Of a stretch of 9,730 nt of DNA, positions 5,940-9,730 are shown piece after piece. The notes below the pieces were generated by a model, which saw nothing but the letters and a program-made list of their open reading frames with translations, did no database searches and was not told the origin of the DNA. The DNA lies in assembly GCA_025455205.1 (NCBI GenBank), contig JALOMZ010000031.1, positions 1 through 9,730 on the forward strand. The letters run 5' to 3'. The position numbers and the translations under genes were made by a program. Origin of the DNA: Chitinophagaceae bacterium. GTDB taxonomy: Bacteria > Bacteroidota > Bacteroidia > Chitinophagales > Chitinophagaceae. Every line of letters begins with the position of its first letter. Positions within the stretch are counted from its first letter, which is position 1.

Positions 5940-6299
5940 ATGAAAAAGTACATACTCACCCTGATGATGTTGGCCAGTGTAACGGCCTTTGCACTCCCCG
6001 TTGAAGACAAGAAAACCAACAAGCCTGCCACTGCCGGTGCAGCCGTGGTAGCCGAAACCAATCCAATGATATCGGTTTCCCAGTTGCAGCAAGAGAACAC
6101 CCTGCTGAAAACCCAGCTGATGGCCCTGATCAATGAAAACGAAGAACTGCAGAGCCGCCTGGCCTTTGAAACTACCATGCGGAACATGTTTACCTCCCTG
6201 GAAGTGAAGAAGAACCAGGAAAAACTCGAAGACCTCCAGGCCACCATGCAGTACAACCAGCTGATGTCTAACATGCTGCTGACCCTGCGCCGCAAGTAA
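5940..6299 (+). CDS. Exported Met-rich 29-residue repeat protein, two repeats (unknown function)
   Basis: The shortest of the three paralogues, 119 residues. It has a signal peptide (1-18, cleavage after AFA), a Lys/Thr/Ala linker (19-44) and a coiled-coil-like segment with regular leucines (SQLQQENTLLKTQLMALINE, 47-66). Two units follow at 68-96 and 97-119, with the cores FETTMRNMFTSL and YNQLMSNMLLTL. The key aromatic residues are F76 and Y105, again 29 apart, but the first Met of the MM pair is replaced (Thr or Leu). The unit after the zipper resembles the first unit of the other two genes, and the last resembles their last ones, so middle units vary in number. No Cys or His. It has its own promoter (5904-5911) and is followed by the bidirectional terminator at 6388-6419. 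Function unknown. Confidence 0.88.
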   Translation: MKKYILTLMMLASVTAFALPVEDKKTNKPATAGAAVVAETNPMISVSQLQQENTLLKTQLMALINENEELQSRLAFETTMRNMFTSLEVKKNQEKLEDLQATMQYNQLMSNMLLTLRRK

Positions 6300-6387
6300 C
6301 CATCCTGCCCCGCTTCTTCCCGGCCACCCGGGCCATCCAGCCAGGGCGGACCATTTTCATACTCCCTGATTCAACACAGCATAACAA

Positions 6388-6419
6388 AAAAGTGGTTGAC
6401 CTTTCGGTCAACCACTTTT
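6388..6419. terminator. Bidirectional intrinsic terminator between the two-repeat gene and mdh
   Basis: The arms AAAAGTGGTTGACC (6388-6401) and GGTCAACCACTTTT (6406-6419) are perfect 14-bp complements around a TTTC loop. A-run on the left and T-run on the right serve convergent transcripts on both strands. It lies 29 bases beyond the mdh stop. Confidence 0.92.
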
Positions 6420-6447
6420 ATTTCAGAACCCTTTCTGGCCAGGCAGA

Positions 6448-7377
6448 TCACAGGGTTTTCAGTACATCGTTCATGCTGCGCACGGCGTCGGCACTCTTGG
6501 CAAAGGCTGCCTGCTCTTCGTCGTTCAGTTCCAGTTCCACAATTTTTTCCCAGCCATTGCGGCCTACCACCACGGGCACGCCCAGGCAGATATCCTGCTG
6601 GCCGTATTCGCCGTTGAGGTATACACAGCAGGTTTGCAGTTTCTTCTCATCGCGCAGGATGGATTCCACCAGCATGGCGCCGGCTGCACCCGGGGCATAC
6701 CAGGCGCTGGTGCCAATGAGCTTGGTGAGGGTGGCGCCGCCCACCATGGTATCGTTTACCACCTGCTGCTGCTGATCTGCATTCAGGAACTGGGTAACAG
6801 GAATGCTGTTCCAGGTGGCGTGCCGGATCAGGGGAATCATGGTGGTGTCGCCATGGCCGCCAATTACCAGGGCATTGAGGTCAGACGGGCTGCAGCCCAG
6901 GTGCTGACTCAGCTGGTAGCGGAAACGGCTGCTGTCGAGCGTGCCGCCCATGCCAATGATACGGTGCTTGGGCAGGCCGGTGCTCTGCAGCGCCAGGTAG
7001 GTCATGGTATCCATGGGGTTGCTGATCACAATGATGATGGCATCGGGGCTGTGCTGCAGGATGTTCTGGGCCACACCCTTTACAATGCCGGCATTGGTGC
7101 CAATCAGCTCTTCGCGCGTCATGCCAGGCTTGCGGGGAATGCCGCTGGTGATCACCACCACATCGCTGCCGGCGGTTTTGCTGTAATCGGCGGTACTGCC
7201 CGTAATGCGGGTATCAAAACCCAGCAGCTGCGCCGTTTGCATCATATCCTGCGCTTTGCCTTCGGCCAGGCCTTCCTTGATGTCGAGCAATACTACTTCG
7301 TGTGCCAGTTCTTTGCGGGCAATGTTATCGGCACAGGTAGCGCCTACTGCGCCAGCGCCTACAACCGTTACTTTCAT
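6448..7377 (-). CDS. mdh: Malate dehydrogenase, LDH-like type
   Basis: A 309-residue NAD-dependent enzyme that interconverts malate and oxaloacetate in the TCA cycle, in the cytoplasm. The N-terminal Rossmann motif is VGAGAVGA (6-13), with D32 after the second strand favouring NAD. The mobile active-site loop GIPRKPGMTREEL (79-91) has Arg at position 82, where lactate dehydrogenases carry Gln, which supports malate as substrate. N120, D148, R151 and the catalytic H175 (GGHGDT) are all present, so the enzyme should be active. The frame is open for another 14 codons upstream, but family proteins begin MKVTVVGAG, so the ATG at 7375-7377 is chosen; the promoter element at 7417-7424 would also fall inside the longer form. 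It is convergent with the Met-repeat cluster and stands alone with its own promoter. Confidence 0.97.
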   Translation of the reverse strand: MKVTVVGAGAVGATCADNIARKELAHEVVLLDIKEGLAEGKAQDMMQTAQLLGFDTRITGSTADYSKTAGSDVVVITSGIPRKPGMTREELIGTNAGIVKGVAQNILQHSPDAIIIVISNPMDTMTYLALQSTGLPKHRIIGMGGTLDSSRFRYQLSQHLGCSPSDLNALVIGGHGDTTMIPLIRHATWNSIPVTQFLNADQQQQVVNDTMVGGATLTKLIGTSAWYAPGAAGAMLVESILRDEKKLQTCCVYLNGEYGQQDICLGVPVVVGRNGWEKIVELELNDEEQAAFAKSADAVRSMNDVLKTL

Positions 7378-7416
7378 GGATCTGAGTTTATTGATGAGGG
7401 AAATAATTTTTCGCGG

Positions 7417-7424
7417 CAAAGGTA
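7417..7424 (-). promoter_or_regulatory. -7 promoter element of mdh
   Basis: On the minus strand TACCTTTG matches TAnnTTTG exactly and lies 39 bases before the mdh start. A TTAG about 21 bases upstream of it may be a poor -33 box. The leader between them has no Shine-Dalgarno sequence. Confidence 0.6.
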
Positions 7425-7512
7425 GGTGCTGCCGACTGCCGCAGGCTAATTTTCATCATATATTAATGCAGGCAATGGGTGGCCTTCCTTTTGCGGGCGT
7501 TGACCTGGTGAA

Positions 7513-8019
7513 TTACTGGTTGGCCGCCGCAATCAGGTCTTCCATCTTCAGCTTGGAATCAAAGCTTTTTACCAACTGTCCCTCCTTGTTGTACACAAAC
7601 ACGCCGGGTATCTCCTTCAGCTCATAAAACCGGCCCATGTTGAAGGCGGCGTCCTGCCCCACCCTGAAATTGGGCATCTTGTGGAATCCCCGCGTAATGG
7701 CAAAGGTTTTGATCTCCTCCAGCGGGTAGGCCGACACATAGAGGAACTGGCTGTTCTTAAAGCTTTTCAGCTTGGAGGTGAGCTGCTCGGTGAATTCAAT
7801 GCAATGGCTGCAGGTAGGGCTGAAATACACTACCACCAGGGTCTTGCCCTTGGGCCGCACCGATCCGGAAGAGAACTTCTTTCCCTCCAGGTCCAGCAAC
7901 GGAAAAGCAGGCACCTCTTTGAAATTCCGGTAGGTAAGGGTTGCCACCTCTTTATCGGGTTGGGCGGTGCCGGCCAAACCAGCCAGCAGGAGTCCCAGCA
8001 ATAAAATAACAGGCTTCAT
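7513..8019 (-). CDS. Exported thioredoxin-fold protein (TlpA/redoxin-like)
   Basis: A 168-residue protein with a signal peptide (1-19, cleavage after GTA before Gln20) and a redoxin domain. After a beta strand (TLVVVYFSPTC, 60-70) comes the active site C70-S-H-C73, and the cis-proline loop is EIPGVFVYNKEG (136-147, Pro138). The domain starts with PAFPLLDLEGKKF (37-49), as in TlpA and ResA relatives. It likely works in the periplasm as a thiol-disulfide reductase or oxidase; the partner is not shown. The CSHC dipeptide is uncommon but within the range of the family. It lies 135 bases upstream of mdh on the same strand, probably in a separate transcript because mdh has its own promoter, and it is divergent from efp. 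No good -7 element is seen in the 65 bases between its start and the efp promoter. Confidence 0.9.
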   Translation of the reverse strand: MKPVILLLGLLLAGLAGTAQPDKEVATLTYRNFKEVPAFPLLDLEGKKFSSGSVRPKGKTLVVVYFSPTCSHCIEFTEQLTSKLKSFKNSQFLYVSAYPLEEIKTFAITRGFHKMPNFRVGQDAAFNMGRFYELKEIPGVFVYNKEGQLVKSFDSKLKMEDLIAAANQ

Positions 8020-8064
8020 GGCGGCAAAATAAAGCGATTCCGGATTGGGACACCCACCCCGGTC

Positions 8065-8093
8065 TTAGGTTATGCCCGCGAGGCCTATATTTG
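8065..8093 (+). promoter_or_regulatory. Promoter of efp
   Basis: TATATTTG at 8086-8093 is an exact TAnnTTTG -7 element. TTAG at 8065-8068, 17 bases before it, is a possible weak -33 box. The efp start is 61 bases beyond the -7 element. Confidence 0.6.
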
Positions 8094-8154
8094 CGGCCCA
8101 AACCGGGGCACAAACAAGGCATCCAGCCTGCCCAGCCCGGTAAAAACCTCTTTT

Positions 8155-8721
8155 ATGGCAAATACTGCAGATATCAGCCGCGGCCTCATCATCAAGCTCG
8201 ACGGCAGCCTTTACAAGGTAGTGGAATTCGGAGAGAACAAAACCGCCCGGGCAGCCGCCAAAGTGTGGGCCAAGTTGCAGGGCGTAGACAACAACCGCAC
8301 CATCGAAAAAACCTGGAACAGTGGCGACACCATCTACCCCGTGCGTGTAGAACGCCGCAATTTCCAGTACCTGTACCAGGACGATACCGGTTTCAACTTC
8401 ATGGACCAGGAAACATTTGAGCAGATCGCCGTGGCAGAAGCCCTGATCGACGCTCCCCAGTTCCTCAAAGACGGACAGGAGGTGAGTGTGCTCATCAATA
8501 CAGAAACCGAAGCCCCCATGAGCGTGGAGCTGCCCGACAAGATTGTGGTGAAGGTTACCTATAGCGAACCCGGCGTGAAAGGCGACACCGCCACCCGTAC
8601 TCTCAAGCCTGCCACCGTAGAAACCGGTGCCACCGTTAACGTGCCCCTGTTTGTGAACGAAGGCGAACTGATTCGCATCAATACCAAGACCGGGGAATAT
8701 GTGGAAAGGGTGAAGGAGTAA
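8155..8721 (+). CDS. efp: Elongation factor P
   Basis: A 188-residue protein of normal EF-P length, with an N-terminal KOW-like domain (1 to about 65), a middle OB domain (RVERRNFQYLY, 64-74; NFMDQETFEQI, 81-91) and a C-terminal OB domain with the signature SEPGVKGDTATRTLKPATVETGA (137-159). It binds between the P and E sites of the ribosome and helps form peptide bonds at polyproline stretches. The odd part is the domain-I tip loop: where E. coli EF-P reads VKPGKGQAF with the modified Lys34, this one reads NKTARAAAK, with Arg32 at the tip and neither the Pro nor the Gly residues. EpmA-type lysylation is therefore not possible at that site, and the context does not look like the usual rhamnosylated PGRG loop either. 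The gene has its own promoter and terminator and precedes accB. Confidence 0.97.
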   Translation: MANTADISRGLIIKLDGSLYKVVEFGENKTARAAAKVWAKLQGVDNNRTIEKTWNSGDTIYPVRVERRNFQYLYQDDTGFNFMDQETFEQIAVAEALIDAPQFLKDGQEVSVLINTETEAPMSVELPDKIVVKVTYSEPGVKGDTATRTLKPATVETGATVNVPLFVNEGELIRINTKTGEYVERVKE

Positions 8722-8725
8722 GGGA

Positions 8726-8746
8726 GAAGTACGAAGTATGAAGTAG
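8726..8746 (+). repeat. Three tandem copies of a 7-base unit GAAGTAn
   Basis: GAAGTAC, GAAGTAT and GAAGTAG follow each other without gap, directly after the efp stop. It is non-coding low-complexity sequence; I see no hairpin in it. Confidence 0.7.
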
Positions 8747-8816
8747 GCGGCAACGCAGCGAAACAGGCAAAATCAACCTGTCGCTGGTAGCCACAACCCC
8801 TCAAAAATATGCGCAG

Positions 8817-8840
8817 AACGGGCCCTCCAGGGGCCCGTTT
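8817..8840 (+). terminator. Intrinsic terminator of efp
   Basis: AACGGGCCC (8817-8825), loop TCCAG, GGGCCCGTT (8831-8839) give a 9-bp GC-rich stem. The following T-tract is short (TTT, 8838-8840, partly in the stem), so termination may be incomplete. Confidence 0.7.
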
Positions 8841-8867
8841 GCCGTTGGGGCAGATCCATGAGCAGAA

Positions 8868-8922
8868 AGCCGTTTTTGACTCATTTTGGGCCAAAAACGT
8901 CCATTTTTTCCCCAAAACGGCT
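8868..8922. repeat. 9-bp inverted repeat upstream of accB
   Basis: AGCCGTTTT (8868-8876) and AAAACGGCT (8914-8922) are perfect inverted arms with 37 bases between. Inner TTTTGGG and CCCAAAA can pair in an alternative way that shares the AAAA bases. Role unknown; it lies before the presumed accB -7 element, so it is DNA-level or part of efp read-through RNA. Confidence 0.4.
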
Positions 8923-8962
8923 CAAAAAATGATGAAAAATGCGTTAAATCAGATGCATCCCT

Positions 8963-8970
8963 TACTTTAG
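8963..8970 (+). promoter_or_regulatory. Possible -7 element of accB
   Basis: TACTTTAG matches TAnnTTTG at 7 of 8 positions, 49 bases before the accB start. No clear -33 box. A small hairpin, CCCG-TTTTTG-CGGG (8975-8988), would lie at the start of the leader. Confidence 0.35.
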
Positions 8971-9019
8971 CCGCCCCGTTTTTGCGGGTAAAAATTATCT
9001 CATTTATAACCCTTGCAGT

Positions 9020-9505
9020 ATGGACATTAAAACCATTCAGGATTTGGTGAAGATCATCAACAAAACCAACATCGCTGAGATCAGCATCGAAGAGGCTGAT
9101 TTGAAAATTACCATTAAGCAGAAGGAAGACCGGGTAGAAACGGTGGTGGCTGCGCCCGCCCCGGTGTATGCCCCCGTGGCCGCGCCCGCGCCGGCCCCCG
9201 CTGCTGCTACTGCACCCGCACCCGCCGCGCCGGCCGCTGCCCCTGCCGCCGCCGCTCCGGCCAACACCGTTACCATCAAGAGCCCCATGATAGGCACTTT
9301 CTACCGCAGCCCGTCGCCCGACAAGCCCTCCTTTGTGAATGTAGGCGATGAAGTGGCCCCCGGTAAAGTAGTGTGCATTGTGGAAGCCATGAAGCTCTTC
9401 AATGAGATTGAAAGTGAGGTTAAGGGTAAGATCGTGAAGGTACTGGTGGAAGACGCCAGCCCCGTGGAATACGACCAGCCGCTGTTTTTGGTGGAGCCAG
9501 CTTAA
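9020..9505 (+). CDS. accB: Biotin carboxyl carrier protein of acetyl-CoA carboxylase
   Basis: A 161-residue AccB. The N-terminal part (1-42) has the typical helix and strand that contact biotin carboxylase; residues 43-82 are an Ala/Pro-rich flexible linker. The biotinyl domain begins at [20 protein letters not shown] (87-106), including the protruding thumb typical of AccB. The biotin-attachment site is EAMKL (122-126), with Lys125 carrying the cofactor. The protein presents biotin first to AccC for carboxylation and then to AccA/AccD, which make malonyl-CoA, the first step of fatty-acid synthesis. It follows efp, a common neighbour order; accC would be expected further downstream outside the window, but a strong terminator (9523-9559) and a gene fragment come in between. 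Normal length and complete. Confidence 0.97.
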   Translation: MDIKTIQDLVKIINKTNIAEISIEEADLKITIKQKEDRVETVVAAPAPVYAPVAAPAPAPAAATAPAPAAPAAAPAAAAPANTVTIKSPMIGTFYRSPSPDKPSFVNVGDEVAPGKVVCIVEAMKLFNEIESEVKGKIVKVLVEDASPVEYDQPLFLVEPA

Positions 9506-9507
9506 TA

Positions 9508-9523
9508 ATGTGAAAATGTGAAA
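9508..9523 (+). repeat. Two tandem copies of ATGTGAAA
   Basis: Two perfect 8-base units directly after the accB stop, running into the left arm of the terminator. Confidence 0.6.
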
Positions 9524-9559
9524 ATGGCATAATGAGAAAATTTATGCCATTCTTTTTTT
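9523..9559 (+). terminator. Intrinsic terminator of accB
   Basis: AATGGCATAA (9523-9532) and TTATGCCATT (9542-9551) form a perfect 10-bp stem with a 9-base loop, followed by a C and seven T (9553-9559). Confidence 0.9.
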
Positions 9560-9578
9560 GCATAATCGTCGTTTCCGC

Positions 9579-9698
9579 ATGGAGCAATCACACATCGACA
9601 AAAACCCACTGCTCAAACAGACTTTCGAATTTTCCCTGAAGGGAGCAGGATTTTCTCATGCACCTGGTCATTTGAAAACCGGGCGCCAGATCGCTTAA
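9579..9698 (+). pseudogene. Probable remnant of a four-helix-bundle (23S rRNA IVS-type) protein gene
   Basis: An ATG at 9579 opens 39 codons that end in TAA at 9696-9698. The first 21 residues, including DKNPLLKQTFEFSLK (7-21), resemble the start of the small four-helix-bundle proteins common in Bacteroidota, which usually go on with a segment like IVKLYKYL and run to about 120 residues. Here the likeness ends at Lys21 and the following 18 residues look unrelated; I did not find the continuation in the other two forward frames. It lies just after the accB terminator, with no visible promoter or ribosome site. I infer a truncated, decayed copy. It could also be a random short ORF. The likeness is from memory, not from a search. 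Confidence 0.35.
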
Positions 9699-9718
9699 AC
9701 AACCTCAATGGCGCCCGG
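9679..9718. repeat. 10-bp GC-rich inverted repeat at the window end
   Basis: CCGGGCGCCA (9679-9688) and TGGCGCCCGG (9709-9718) are perfect inverted arms around a 20-base spacer that contains the stop codon of the short ORF at 9579-9698. No T-run follows within the window. It may be a hairpin in the RNA ahead of the next gene, or a boundary of the decayed insert. Confidence 0.5.
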
Positions 9719-9730
9719 CCGCTTCTACCG

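Noticed and set aside
7378..7419. 14-codon N-terminal extension of mdh
   Set aside because: Family proteins begin at the glycine-rich NAD motif, and the extension would overlap the -7 promoter element.
6634..7425. 263-codon open frame on the plus strand
   Set aside because: Antisense to mdh, whose catalytic motifs are all intact; the frame is a shadow of its codon pattern.
9160..9262. Low-complexity GC-rich stretch in accB as a possible repeat element
   Set aside because: It encodes the Ala/Pro linker that is normal between the two parts of AccB.

Overview
This window looks like the chromosome of a member of the Bacteroidota, most likely a GC-rich Chitinophagaceae/Chitinophagales relative. 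Reasons: -7 promoter elements of the Bacteroidota type (TAnnTTTG) stand before efp, mdh and one of the small secreted-protein genes; classical Shine-Dalgarno sequences are mostly absent; and the gene set (DAACS symporter, DedA, MFS, GT9, LDH-like Mdh, TlpA-like thioredoxin, EF-P, AccB) fits that phylum. The assignment is an inference from sequence character, not from a search.

Layout. Positions 2-2880 hold three plus-strand membrane-protein genes: the 3' part of a dicarboxylate/amino acid:cation symporter, a DedA-family protein, and an MFS transporter 20 bases behind it. A 237-base spacer follows, made largely of degenerate direct and inverted copies of a (GGAATTT)n-type repeat. Then comes a family 9 glycosyltransferase (3118-4113). 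Positions 4114-6419 hold the most unusual part: three consecutive plus-strand genes, each with its own promoter region, for small exported proteins. Each has a signal peptide, a short leucine-zipper-like segment and a tandem 29-residue repeat with the core YxxMMxxMFxxL. The copy number falls 4, 3, 2 along the DNA. The first two genes also share a near-identical terminator and the same bases around the start codon. Palindromic sites lie in front of the first and third genes.

A bidirectional terminator (6388-6419) separates this cluster from two minus-strand genes: malate dehydrogenase and an exported thioredoxin-fold protein with a CSHC active site. From 8065 the plus strand carries efp and then accB (biotin carboxyl carrier protein), each followed by a clear intrinsic terminator. 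EF-P has an unusual tip loop, KTARAAA instead of the common PGKG. The last 170 bases hold a 39-codon ORF that looks like the broken start of a four-helix-bundle (23S rRNA IVS-type) protein, and a 10-bp inverted repeat.

The household genes serve central metabolism (Mdh), fatty-acid synthesis (AccB), translation (EF-P) and envelope or transport functions. The Met-rich repeat family has no function I recognise and is the best candidate for something undescribed.
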